From: Microvirga makkahensis
Lineage (GTDB): Bacteria; Pseudomonadota; Alphaproteobacteria; Rhizobiales; Beijerinckiaceae
Assembly (NCBI RefSeq): GCF_009830105.1
Contig: NZ_WURB01000004.1
Location: 124,001-188,000 of the forward strand
Length of the DNA stretch: 64,000 bases
Direction of reading: 5' to 3'
Shown here: in pieces, positions 1 through 8,655 of the stretch
Layout of the letters: every line of letters starts with the position of its first letter
Numbering within the stretch: the first letter of the stretch is position 1
Translations under genes and position numbers: made by a program
The notes under the pieces: model-generated
What the model saw: the letters and a program-made list of their open reading frames with translations, nothing else
Told to the model about the DNA's origin: nothing
Databases searched by the model: none

Positions 1-63
1 GGCAGCGATCCGGATCTTACCTGTGTGACGTCTCTCGTGCATGCTCGCTCAACGGGCCAAGCG

Positions 64-864
64 TTAATCTTCATCTCTGTCGCCTCGAAGGCCTTCGCCT
101 TCGAGGTGTTCGATCATCTCCGGTAAATCAATGGTAAGGGCGGTGCCCTGCCAAGACTGCAAAATGCCTCGGGCCCGCAGGATGCGGCCCTTCAGCGAAT
201 TTGCCGAAATGCCCCTCTCGGCCATCCGCATCCAGGTTTGTCGCGGGATGATGATCGTGAAGTCTTCTGCCCAGTGCCCCCCGAAGTTCAAATAGGTTCT
301 CCGCTTGCGCTCGCCGATGCTGCGAACCCGCCCCTCGACGATCGCGAAGCTGCCGACGCGCTCTTTCAAACGCTCAGTTTGCTCAGCAAGAATGGGGTTA
401 TAGCGGCCATCGGCCCAAAGACCAAGGCGTCGTTCGCGTGCCGTTTCTTCGAAAGCGAGCAGTTCAGGCTGGCAAAAGACCTGGTCCGTGCCCGCATCGA
501 CGACGGCGAGGCCCGCCTCGACGAGGCCGTGGCCGAGGTCGAACCCCTGGCCCTGAGCGAGGCGGGCGCGCAGGGAGCGGCGATCCCAGCGATCGCGATG
601 GCCCTGAACGGAGACGAGAAGCGGCTGATCGATCCGGGCTTTGAGCCAGTCCAGGGCCTGTTGCCGGTAAGGAGGACCGTCCGGAAGCCTGATGCCCGAT
701 AGTTTGGCGAGCAGCTCCGTTTCGAGCACAAGATCGCCTTGGGCCGTGAGACCGGCCAGACGGTCCTGGCGAACCTCGTTCGTGCAGGCAGGCGCGAGGG
801 CCCCTGCCGCCGCAGGTTCTACCGCAAGCGCTGCCAGAATGCCTATCGCCGCTCTGATCCGCAT
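64..864 (-). CDS. Secreted SNase-like (thermonuclease-family) protein
   Basis: A 266-aa protein with an N-terminal signal peptide (MRIRAAIGILAALAV, followed by an AAA cleavage region), so it is probably exported. Residues about 45-155 follow the staphylococcal-nuclease OB-fold layout: a G-I-R-L-P-D segment where active nucleases have G-I-D-x-P-E, a D-R-W-D-R-R segment, and a closing helix FEETARERRLGLWA that matches the family's C-terminal helix. Residues about 165-250 look like a second small beta domain. The usual catalytic Glu is Asp here and the calcium-binding Asp is not obvious, so activity is uncertain. It stands apart from the small genes upstream. The start has a weak GGGA 9 nt upstream. 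The family is fairly clear; the function is not. Confidence 0.7.
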   Translation of the reverse strand: MRIRAAIGILAALAVEPAAAGALAPACTNEVRQDRLAGLTAQGDLVLETELLAKLSGIRLPDGPPYRQQALDWLKARIDQPLLVSVQGHRDRWDRRSLRARLAQGQGFDLGHGLVEAGLAVVDAGTDQVFCQPELLAFEETARERRLGLWADGRYNPILAEQTERLKERVGSFAIVEGRVRSIGERKRRTYLNFGGHWAEDFTIIIPRQTWMRMAERGISANSLKGRILRARGILQSWQGTALTIDLPEMIEHLEGEGLRGDRDED

Positions 865-933
865 AGCCGGTCCCGTATGTGGCCCGGGATCATACGCGGT
901 CTTTCGGATACGGTCAGGCTCGGAAATGCAACC

Positions 934-1155
934 TCAGTGCTTTTCCTGAGCGGGGCTGTGCTTCTGCGGTTTGTGTCCGCTCTGGCCAGGCTCGTTGTGC
1001 TTGTTGTGCTCGCGGGTTTCCTGATGGGTCGCGCCGCCCTGACGCCCGATGTCGGGAGAGCCGGAGGCGTTGTCGTGAGCTTGACGATCCTGCCCGTCCG
1101 GATGGCCGGACACGCGGGTCTCGTTCGGGTTGCTGCGGTTGCCGGTGCTGCTCAT
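934..1155 (-). CDS. Small hydrophilic protein, 73 aa
   Basis: A very polar protein rich in Gly, His, Gln, Asn, Asp and Ser, with almost no hydrophobic residues; it looks intrinsically disordered, like small stress-related hydrophilic proteins. Its ATG overlaps the TGA of the 48-aa gene just upstream in an ATGA arrangement, which strongly suggests translational coupling and supports both being real. No family is recognised and no function is assigned. Confidence 0.55.
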   Translation of the reverse strand: MSSTGNRSNPNETRVSGHPDGQDRQAHDNASGSPDIGRQGGATHQETREHNKHNEPGQSGHKPQKHSPAQEKH

Positions 1156-1298
1156 GACTTTTTCTCTTGCTGCCGCTTCTGGGCTCCGTTGCCGTCCTTG
1201 CCCTGCTGGTGTTGTGTGCCGCGGGTGTTGGAACCACCATGCCCTTCCTGCGGGATGCCTTCAGGATTGGTCCGGGAGCCGGGAATGTTCTTGGTCAT
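1152..1298 (-). CDS. Small hydrophilic protein, 48 aa, coupled to the next gene
   Basis: Reading the minus strand from ATG at 1298 gives MTKNIPGSRTNPEGIPQEGH and then a Gly/Gln/Lys-rich tail ending KRQQEKKS before TGA. The composition matches the 73-aa protein that follows, and both carry a similar S-x-x-N-P-x-E/x-T segment near the N-terminus, so they may be diverged paralogues. An AGGA lies 8-9 nt before the start. The stop overlaps the next start as ATGA. Probably a disordered stress-associated protein; function unknown. Confidence 0.5.
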   Translation of the reverse strand: MTKNIPGSRTNPEGIPQEGHGGSNTRGTQHQQGKDGNGAQKRQQEKKS

Positions 1299-1429
1299 TG
1301 CGAAGATCCTGATCGTTCATTGGCTGCGATGAACAGCCTGCTCGACACGCACGGCGTGTGGAGCAGCAGTCCGCAGGGTCAATCGATCGCGCCGCCGATG
1401 GTTTCAGGCTGGGCCGGAGGCTTTTGGCC

Positions 1430-1642
1430 TCACCACCGGATGACGACGACGGTCTGCTTGCCGTTTCCGAGTTCGACAGCCTCAAGACCCTCCGATCTCC
1501 TGTTCTGCGGTTTGGCGTTTTCGACGATTTCGAATTCCTCCACATGGGACGCGAAAGCCTCGTCCACCTCCGCCACGCAGAGCAGGGTGTCGGGGGGAAG
1601 CTTCTCGACCTTCTTGAGAAAGTCGCGCAGGGTCTGAGCCAT
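1430..1642 (-). CDS. Hypothetical protein, 70 aa
   Basis: The start MAQTLRDFLKKVEKLPPDTL is preceded by GGAGA 6 nt upstream, which decides it over a longer frame reaching 1768. The protein is acidic and soluble, with a helical N-terminus and a beta-rich C-terminus (TVVVIRW). No family is recognised. It lies on the same strand as the two small hydrophilic genes but 130 bp upstream of them. Confidence 0.55.
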   Translation of the reverse strand: MAQTLRDFLKKVEKLPPDTLLCVAEVDEAFASHVEEFEIVENAKPQNRRSEGLEAVELGNGKQTVVVIRW

Positions 1643-1823
1643 GGAATGTCTCCGGTTGCCCTCACCAAACCGGCTGAAGCGCGGCAGGTTCCTTTGCTGC
1701 TCCCCAGGGCCCAAACCTGCCACTCCGCGCCGCCCTCGGCACAGCGATTCAGGCATGATGGAGAGCATTCCGCCGCAAGGGTCTGGCAGCCGGAAGACGA
1801 CCGTGCTATCTCATCTCGCGTGC

Positions 1824-1900
1824 GGTCCCGTAGCTCAGCAGGACAGAGCAGCGGTTTCCTAAACCGAAGGTCGGAAGTTCGAGTCTTCCCGGGATCGCCA
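1824..1900 (+). tRNA. tRNA-Arg (anticodon CCT)
   Basis: A full cloverleaf can be drawn. The acceptor stem GGTCCCG pairs with CGGGATC, the D stem is GCTC/GAGC, the anticodon stem is GCGGT/ACCGA (outer pair mismatched), the loop is TTCCTAA with anticodon CCT, and the T stem is GGAAG/CTTCC around TTCGAGT. The discriminator is G and CCA is encoded. It reads AGG codons. The 3' part from the anticodon loop to the CCA is the target of the island integrase: the same 46 bases recur at 22108-22153. The gene here stays intact. Confidence 0.95.
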
Positions 1901-1901
1901 G
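1856..1901 (+). repeat. Left attachment repeat (attL) of the genomic island
   Basis: A 46-bp exact direct repeat with 22108-22153, beginning TTCCTAAACC in the tRNA anticodon loop and ending one base past the CCA. Identity stops on both sides exactly at these limits. This is the classic product of site-specific integration into the 3' end of a tRNA gene. Confidence 0.92.
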
Positions 1902-2452
1902 CATTTCAGAGCCGCCAAATGGGCCGTGGTCACCACTCGGTTACACGGTGAGGGAATACCCGAACTGCCTGGGTGGACGATTGCTCCTTATCAAGCGGAG
2001 AACTGGCCACTCCTGAGGAGCTGGATATCTCATAGTTATATCCGCCCTTATGCTTGCGAGCATATGTGTAATTCCGTCACATCTGGCGGCCTTTCAGGGA
2101 GGGGGGTGAGCCTTGATCCTGACCTTGCCCGAGCCTTAGGATGCGCGTAATCTTGACTATACCGGACATTCGCGATCGCGAGTGCCGGGAGTAAGGCAGC
2201 AGGCTATGCTGACGTTATGAAGTACAAGTCCAAAGATGGGTCAGCGTTGGGGGCGCAGATAGATGCATAAGCAATCATACGTTTCTTAACGTTTATCTCA
2301 AATAATCAAGAACCGCTTTGACTTAGCCGATGCTTCACTAGTTGACGAAGTTCTTTCGCCCCAAGTGTCGCATCGATGCTTTTGCGGCTTCGTAGATCAC
2401 CAAACAACTATATCTGGCCTTATGAATAGGGCGCTTCAACTGCGCTAGAAAT
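1902..2452. other. Non-coding left end of the island
   Basis: 551 bp with no convincing gene; a 74-codon frame at 1926-2150 has no family resemblance or ribosome site. The segment holds an inverted repeat at 2162-2188 and an AT-richer stretch (about 2270-2420) that should contain the hsdR promoter, though no clear -35/-10 pair stands out. Integrase arm-binding sites could also lie here, but none can be identified by eye. Confidence 0.5.
2162..2188. promoter_or_regulatory. Inverted repeat in the island's left end
   Basis: CCGGaCAtTCGCGA is mirrored by TCGCGAgTGCCGG, with one unpaired base and one mismatch, centred on the palindrome CGCGATCGCG. No T-run follows, so it is not a standard terminator. 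It could be an operator for the restriction operon about 265 bp downstream or an integration-related site; this is inference only. Confidence 0.3.
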
Positions 2453-4882
2453 ATGGACAAATTCCAGCTCAGTGAGCGCGACATATGCTCTAAGTTCATT
2501 ACACCAGCCATCCAACAGGCTGGCTGGCAGCAGCACCAATTCCGCGAGGAAGTGAACTTGACCGACGGCCGCGTTATGGTGCGCGGAAAACTTGCGGCAC
2601 GCGTTCGTAACCCAAACGCTAAGGGCGGCCCAAAGCGGGCTGACTACGTACTCTATGCACGTCCGAATCTGCCTATCGCAGTAATCGAAGCTAAACAGGC
2701 TCGTTTTTCGGTCGGACATGGAATGCAGCAGGCACTACTCTACGCCGAAATGCTCGACACGCCATTCGCCATCAGCAGCAACGGTGATGGTTTTTTGTTA
2801 CACGACCGCACGGGTTTGACTCAACCCGTCGAGCGTGAGTTGCGGCTCAATGCATTCCCAGCCCCTAACGAGCTGTGGGCGCTTTATCAGCAATGGAAGT
2901 CCTTTACCACGCCAGAGGCCATGAAGCTGGTCGAGCAGCCATTCCACACCGATGGCAGCGGCAAGGAACCACGTTACTACCAGCGCGTGGCCATCAACCG
3001 GGCTATTGAGGCCATCGCCAAAGGGCAGTCGCGTGTGTTGCTCGTTATGGCCACCGGTACCGGCAAGACATACACCGCCTTCCAGATTATCTGGCGGCTA
3101 TGGAAGGCCAAGGCTAAGAAACGCATCCTGTTCCTGGCGGACCGCAACATCCTGGTCGATCAGACTATGCAGCAGGACTTCGCTCCCTTTGGCGAGGTGA
3201 TGCACAAGGTCACAAACCGCGAGGTCAAAAAGAACTACGAAATCTATTTGGCGCTTTACCAGGCTGTGACAGGCCGAGAAGAGTGGAAGCAGATCTACCG
3301 GCAGTTCCCTGCGGACTTTTTTGACTTGGTGGTCGTTGACGAATGCCATCGCGGTAGCGCTGCCGATGACTCCGCCTGGCGGGATGTACTCGATTATTTC
3401 AGCGGTGCCACACACCTGGGGCTGACCGCGACGCCAAAGGAAACAAAGGAGGTGAGCAATATCACCTACTTTGGCGACCCGGTCTACACATACTCGCTCA
3501 AGCAAGGCATCGAGGACGGATTTCTCGCCCCCTACAAAGTTATTCGAATTGCCACCGACGTTGATGCCGTAGGCTACACGCCCGAGAAGGGCAAAATCGA
3601 CAAACTCGGTCAAGCCGTTGAACAACGGCAATACAACACCAAGGACTTTGACCGCAATCTGGTGTTGGAGAGGCGTACGCAGCTCGTGGCCAGCAAGGTG
3701 TGGGAATACCTCAAGGCCACTGACCCGATGGCTAAGACCATAGTGTTCTGCGACGACCAGGACCACGCCGAGCGTATGCGGCAGGAGCTGGTGAAGATCA
3801 TTCCGGCTGCCGCCAGTAACCGCCGTTACGTGATGCGCATCACCGGCGACGATAATGAGGGGAAGGCCCAGCTCTCCTACTTCATCGACAATGACGAGCC
3901 GTATCCCGTCATTGCCACCACCTCCAAGCTGCTCACCACCGGGGTAGATGCCAAGACCTGCAAGCTCATTGTGTTGGATCAGAACATCAACTCAATGACC
4001 GAATTCAAGCAGATCATCGGCCGTGGTACCCGCTTGCGCGAAGACTATCAGAAGCTCTATTTCACTATTATGGATTTCAAGGGCGCCACGCGCCTGTTTG
4101 CCGATCCCGATTTTGACGGCGAGCCAGTGGTGATCTACGAGCCTAAGCCCGACGAACCCGTGGTACCGCCGGAGGACCCCAATCCAACTGGCTTCGACGA
4201 ATCCGAGCAGCCGCCCTATCGTCCTGACACGACAGGCGGTGATAACATGCCATCCGGCGGGAACACGGGCGGTGGCGAAGGCCGTGTAAAATACGTGATC
4301 GACGACGTGAGTGTGCGTGTCGCAGTTGAACGTTCGCAGTACCTGGACGCCGACGGCAAGCTCATCACCGAGGACTACCGCGTCCTCCTGAAGGACGATA
4401 TCAAAAGGGCACTGCAGGCCGAGTTCGGCAGCCTTACCGAATTCCTACGTCGCTGGAACAGCGCCGAGCGCAAACAAGCCGTGCTTGAGGAGCTAGCCGA
4501 TCACGGCGTGCCGTTGGACGTCCTGCAACAGGCCGTGGCCAACGGCACTGAGCTCGATGTCTTCGACCTGGTAGCCCATGTGGCCTTCGACCAGAAACCG
4601 CTCACCCGCCGCGAGCGAGCCAATAACGTCAAGAAGCGCAATGTGTTCGGCCAATACGGCGAACAAGCCCGTGCCGTGCTCGAAGCCTTGCTCGAAAAGT
4701 TCGCCGACCACGGCGTACAGGACATCGAAGACGCCAAGGTGCTGGAGCTGCCGCCCTTCGACCAGTTCGGCAGCAAGACACAGATCCGGCGCGGCATCTT
4801 CGGCAGCGCCGAGCAGTACACCCAAGCCCTGCAAGCGCTCGAACAGGCGCTGTACGAGCAAAACGAACAAAAGCAGGCCTGA
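2453..4882 (+). CDS. hsdR: Type I restriction enzyme, R (motor/nuclease) subunit HsdR
   Basis: An 809-aa protein that translocates DNA using ATP and cuts unmodified DNA as part of the R2M2S complex. The N-terminal nuclease domain shows a PD-(D/E)xK core with D64, E79 and K81 (IEAKQ). The superfamily 2 helicase motor follows: Walker A MATGTGKT at 199-206, DECH box at 296-299, and later motifs including TGVDAKTCK and QIIGRGTRLRED. A Pro/Gly-rich linker near residues 560-610 precedes a C-terminal helical domain that would contact HsdM. No strong ribosome site precedes the ATG. It is the first gene of a five-gene run on the same strand, 35 bp before hsdM. Length and motifs are normal for the family, so it is probably active. 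Confidence 0.95.
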   Translation: MDKFQLSERDICSKFITPAIQQAGWQQHQFREEVNLTDGRVMVRGKLAARVRNPNAKGGPKRADYVLYARPNLPIAVIEAKQARFSVGHGMQQALLYAEMLDTPFAISSNGDGFLLHDRTGLTQPVERELRLNAFPAPNELWALYQQWKSFTTPEAMKLVEQPFHTDGSGKEPRYYQRVAINRAIEAIAKGQSRVLLVMATGTGKTYTAFQIIWRLWKAKAKKRILFLADRNILVDQTMQQDFAPFGEVMHKVTNREVKKNYEIYLALYQAVTGREEWKQIYRQFPADFFDLVVVDECHRGSAADDSAWRDVLDYFSGATHLGLTATPKETKEVSNITYFGDPVYTYSLKQGIEDGFLAPYKVIRIATDVDAVGYTPEKGKIDKLGQAVEQRQYNTKDFDRNLVLERRTQLVASKVWEYLKATDPMAKTIVFCDDQDHAERMRQELVKIIPAAASNRRYVMRITGDDNEGKAQLSYFIDNDEPYPVIATTSKLLTTGVDAKTCKLIVLDQNINSMTEFKQIIGRGTRLREDYQKLYFTIMDFKGATRLFADPDFDGEPVVIYEPKPDEPVVPPEDPNPTGFDESEQPPYRPDTTGGDNMPSGGNTGGGEGRVKYVIDDVSVRVAVERSQYLDADGKLITEDYRVLLKDDIKRALQAEFGSLTEFLRRWNSAERKQAVLEELADHGVPLDVLQQAVANGTELDVFDLVAHVAFDQKPLTRRERANNVKKRNVFGQYGEQARAVLEALLEKFADHGVQDIEDAKVLELPPFDQFGSKTQIRRGIFGSAEQYTQALQALEQALYEQNEQKQA

Positions 4883-4917
4883 GACACCACGCAAGCCGAT
4901 TGAAACGAAACAACACG

Positions 4918-6693
4918 ATGAACCTCAGCAGTACCGTCAAGTCGATCCAGGACATCATGCGCAAGGACGATGGCGTCGACGGCGACGCCCAGCGCCTGGG
5001 CCAGCTCACCTGGATGCTTTTCCTCAAGGTCTTCGATCAGCGTGAGGAAGAATGGGAAGACGACAACCCTCAGTACAAGTCTCCGCTGCCCGAGCGCATG
5101 CGCTGGCGCAACTGGGCCGCCTATGTGGCAGGTGCTGATGGAAAAAAGGCCCCGCAGAAAGCAGCCAGCGAGATCATCAGCTTCGTCAACAACGAGCTGT
5201 TCCCCACGCTCAAGGAACTGGACGCAAATGCCAGCCCCCAGCACAAGGTGATCCGAAGCGTTTTTGAAGACGCCAACAACTTCATGAAGTCTGGCACTCA
5301 GCTGCTCGCCGTCATCGAGAAGCTGGATGAGGCCATCAACTTCCACGACTTCAAAACACGGGCTAACTTGGGCGACGTGTACGAGCAGTTGCTCAACGAC
5401 TTGCGCGGCGCCGGCAACGCGGGCGAGTTCTATACTCCACGCGCCATCACCCAGTTTATGGTCGACCGCCTAAATCCCAGCCTGGCCAAGCGCGAAACAG
5501 TGATGGACCCGGCCTGCGGCACCGGTGGCTTCTTGACAGCTGCGATCGACCACTTCCGCAACCAGATTACCACCAAGTCGAGCGCCACAGACAAAGCAGC
5601 GATTGAGGCACTGATTAGAGGCATCGAGAAGAAGCAGCTGCCGCACCTCTTGTGCACCACCAACATGCTGCTGCATGGCATCGACGTGCCCAGCCAGATC
5701 GAGCACCGGAACACCCTGGGGATCGGCTGGAACGATTGGAGCGCCAACGATAGGGTGGAATGCGTCATCACCAACCCGCCGTTCGGCGGCTATGAGGAAG
5801 ACGGCGTTGGCAATACCTACCCGGCCGACCTGCGCACCCGCGAGACGGCCGACATGTTCATGGCCCTTATCGTCAAGAAACTACTGAAGGAAAACGGCCG
5901 CGCCGCCGTGGTCCTGCCCGACGGCTTTCTGTTTGGCGACGGGATCAAAGCCACGCTCAAGAAGCTTCTGCTGCGGGATTGCAAGCTGCACACCATCGTG
6001 CGCCTGCCCAAGGGCGTGTTCGCGCCTTACACTACCATCAAGACTAATCTGCTGTTCTTCACCAAGGGCGCCACGGTAGACGATGGCACCGAGCACTTCC
6101 ACACCGAAACTATCTGGTACTACGAGCACCCGTACCCACCGGGCTACAAGAGCTACAGCAAGACCAAGCCCATACGTTTCGAGGAATTCAAGGCCGAGCA
6201 GGACTGGTGGGGCAACGAGGCTAACGACTTCGCCGACCGTGTGGAAAATGAATTTGCCTGGAAGGTGGATTTCAAGACCAAGCGCGAACAGGCCGAAGCC
6301 GCAGCGCAGCCGCATTGGGATCGCGCCGAACAACTCAATAACAAGGCCAGTGCGCTGGAAAACCGCGTGCGCGACCTGCGCGAATCCATCAAGGGGGTAA
6401 GCGATGCCAAACAGCGCCAGCCAATAGAAGACGAGATTGACACGCTGCGCGCCGACGCCGAGGGCCTCCGCCTTCAAGCCCGCGACGCCAAGGCCGCCGG
6501 GGACCGTCTCTACTGGCCCATCTACAACCTAGATTTGAAGAACCCCAACGCACCGGAAGAAGAAAGCCAAGATCCCGACGTGCTGCTGGATAAGTACAAG
6601 GCCCTGCTCGGTCAAATTGAAGAAACAGAAAATCGCCTGAAAAGCGAACTCGCCGCCGCCCTCGCGCATCACTTTGTCAGCGAGGACGTCTGA
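4918..6693 (+). CDS. hsdM: Type I restriction-modification, DNA methyltransferase subunit HsdM
   Basis: A 591-aa N6-adenine DNA methyltransferase that, with HsdS, protects host sites and is also required for restriction. The N-terminal HsdM helical domain (TVKSIQDIMRKDD onward) precedes the catalytic domain with the AdoMet-binding motif DPACGTGGFL at 197-206 and the catalytic NPPF at 286-289. A coiled-coil-rich region at about 455-530 is typical of the C-terminal part that grips HsdS. The ATG at 4918 is preferred over a TTG 18 bp earlier, although neither has a strong ribosome site. The stop overlaps the hsdS start as TGATG, indicating coupled translation. Confidence 0.95.
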   Translation: MNLSSTVKSIQDIMRKDDGVDGDAQRLGQLTWMLFLKVFDQREEEWEDDNPQYKSPLPERMRWRNWAAYVAGADGKKAPQKAASEIISFVNNELFPTLKELDANASPQHKVIRSVFEDANNFMKSGTQLLAVIEKLDEAINFHDFKTRANLGDVYEQLLNDLRGAGNAGEFYTPRAITQFMVDRLNPSLAKRETVMDPACGTGGFLTAAIDHFRNQITTKSSATDKAAIEALIRGIEKKQLPHLLCTTNMLLHGIDVPSQIEHRNTLGIGWNDWSANDRVECVITNPPFGGYEEDGVGNTYPADLRTRETADMFMALIVKKLLKENGRAAVVLPDGFLFGDGIKATLKKLLLRDCKLHTIVRLPKGVFAPYTTIKTNLLFFTKGATVDDGTEHFHTETIWYYEHPYPPGYKSYSKTKPIRFEEFKAEQDWWGNEANDFADRVENEFAWKVDFKTKREQAEAAAQPHWDRAEQLNNKASALENRVRDLRESIKGVSDAKQRQPIEDEIDTLRADAEGLRLQARDAKAAGDRLYWPIYNLDLKNPNAPEEESQDPDVLLDKYKALLGQIEETENRLKSELAAALAHHFVSEDV

Positions 6694-8654
6694 TGGACAC
6701 GCAGCAATTTTTGGCCGAGTTCGGGCATATCGCGAATGCGCAGGGGGGAATCTCCCAGCTGCGGCAGATGATCTATCAACTGGCTGTGACCGGATCGCTT
6801 ACTCCGCGCGACAATAGCTCGGAAGACGCAGGTCAACTTCTGTCTAGCATCGAGCAAGAGCGACAGCGGCTGATCCGAGCCAAGAAATACAAGCGGATGC
6901 TTGAGCTTGAGAGTGAGCCCATTAGGCAGCCTCAGGGCGTTAAACTTCCTGCAACTTGGCGTTGGTCTCGTTTGCTCGACGTCGGCGAGATCAATCCTCG
7001 CAATGAGGCAACGGACGATATGTTGGCTGCCTTCGTACCGATGAGTGGGGTGCCCCAGCTTCATAAGGCACCCATCGTTGCCGAAACCAAGCGCTGGAGT
7101 GAGATCAAGAAGGGCTATACCCACTTTGCGAATGGCGATGTGATTCTGGCTAAGATCACGCCTTGCTTTGAAAATGGCAAGGCGGCGGCGATTGAGATGC
7201 TGCCCGGTGATGTAAGGATCGGTGCCGGGACAACCGAACTTCATGTATTCCGGCCTATCCATGCAGGCGTTCTGCCAGATTACGTGTATCTGTTCCTACG
7301 ATCGCCACTGTTCACGGTTGAGGGTCAGGCGAACATGACCGGAACTGCTGGCCAGAGGCGCATTCCCACAGACTATTTTGCGACGCGCGCCTTTCCGTTG
7401 CCGCCAACGGAGGAACAAGCCCGCATCGTCGCCAAAGTCGATGAACTGATGGCCTTGTGCGACCAGTTGGAAGCGCAGCAGCAAGACCGCCGCAAATTAC
7501 AAATCACCCTGCGCCAGTCCTCCCTGCAAGCCCTCGCCAGCGCCCAAAGCCCACACGAACTGCAAGAAAGTTGGCAACGCTTGCAAGCCAGCTTTGGGCG
7601 CTTGTTCAGTGAGCCGGAAGATGTTCGCCTATTTCGCGACGTGCTTTTTGATCTCGCACTCCGCGGCCTCCTTTCTCCTGATTCAAAACTAATCCCAAGC
7701 AACGATTCTTCGGACAAAGATCTGAGCCCGCTTCCAAATGGTTGGGCATGGAAAACACTGTCCGACCTGTCCGAGTACATCACGAGTGGGTCGCGGGGCT
7801 GGAAGGCCTATATGGCGAGCGTCGGCGATTTATTCATCCGCTCTCAAGACATCAGGCAGGATGCTCTGATTTTTGATAGTCCGGCTTTCGTCAAATTGCC
7901 TGACCGGGTCGAGGGGAAGAGGACTCTAGTTCGTCCCGGTGATCTTCTGCTTACAATAACTGGCGGAAATGTCGGCCGGTGCGCAGTTGTTCCAGAGCTT
8001 CCGAACCAGGCTTATGTCAGCCAGCACGTTGCCCTGATCCGTTTGAAAGAGCCGAGCCTGTCGGAGTTCATTCACTTCTGGATGATCAATGCTTTTGGCG
8101 GGCGAGCATTCTTGGCTCGATATATATATGGGGACAAACCGGGGCTGAATCTTGCCCAGGTGGGTAGTGTTCTGATCCCCGCCCCCCCAGCGCCTGTTGT
8201 TCCCGAGATACTGAGAAGTTTGCGCAGGCATCAGCAACTCTGCGATGAACTGGCGAAACAACTCGGTGCCAAGCAGGATCTTGCGGCAAGACTTTCTACC
8301 GCCGCCGTCACCGCCCTCACCGGTATTTCCATCAAACAAGAAGATGAGGCCCCTGTGAAAGCTCCGCAAACCGAACTGATTGCCCCGTTGCGCCTCGGCA
8401 TGTCGCCCGACGCGAAAGCCCAGGCCCCCCTGGCCACCCTGCTGGCCCGGCACAACGGCGAGATGTCGGCTCGCGACCTGTGGCAGCGCTTCGGCGGCGA
8501 GATCGATGCCTTCTACGCGCAATTGAAACTCGAGGTCGCACACGGCTGGATTGACGACCCGACCTATGTGCTGGATAGGGAGGCTCCGGATAGCCCGAAG
8601 AAATATCCGGACGGTGCTCAAGTCGCTAAGATGAAAGTCAAAGTGGAGGCTTGA
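6693..8654 (+). CDS. hsdS: Type I restriction-modification, specificity subunit HsdS (with C-terminal extension)
   Basis: A 653-aa protein that sets the recognition sequence. Two target-recognition domains lie at about 80-236 and 347-500, each closed by a conserved helical segment (PPTEEQARIVAKVDELMALC from residue 237; RRHQQLCDELAKQL near 510). The predicted recognition is therefore bipartite. Most HsdS proteins are about 400-470 aa; this one has a long inter-TRD segment and an extra segment after about residue 568 (LGMSPDAKAQAPLATLLARH onward) that looks like a small winged-helix-type domain. The ATG overlaps the hsdM stop (TGATG). The stop is one base before the TTG of the ATPase gene. Its TRD regions are more AT-rich than the rest, consistent with TRD shuffling. 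Confidence 0.93.
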   Translation: MDTQQFLAEFGHIANAQGGISQLRQMIYQLAVTGSLTPRDNSSEDAGQLLSSIEQERQRLIRAKKYKRMLELESEPIRQPQGVKLPATWRWSRLLDVGEINPRNEATDDMLAAFVPMSGVPQLHKAPIVAETKRWSEIKKGYTHFANGDVILAKITPCFENGKAAAIEMLPGDVRIGAGTTELHVFRPIHAGVLPDYVYLFLRSPLFTVEGQANMTGTAGQRRIPTDYFATRAFPLPPTEEQARIVAKVDELMALCDQLEAQQQDRRKLQITLRQSSLQALASAQSPHELQESWQRLQASFGRLFSEPEDVRLFRDVLFDLALRGLLSPDSKLIPSNDSSDKDLSPLPNGWAWKTLSDLSEYITSGSRGWKAYMASVGDLFIRSQDIRQDALIFDSPAFVKLPDRVEGKRTLVRPGDLLLTITGGNVGRCAVVPELPNQAYVSQHVALIRLKEPSLSEFIHFWMINAFGGRAFLARYIYGDKPGLNLAQVGSVLIPAPPAPVVPEILRSLRRHQQLCDELAKQLGAKQDLAARLSTAAVTALTGISIKQEDEAPVKAPQTELIAPLRLGMSPDAKAQAPLATLLARHNGEMSARDLWQRFGGEIDAFYAQLKLEVAHGWIDDPTYVLDREAPDSPKKYPDGAQVAKMKVKVEA

Positions 8655-8655
8655 G

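Noticed and set aside
1926-2150. 74-codon frame just inside the island
   Set aside because: No ribosome site, no family traits; follows directly from the attachment site.
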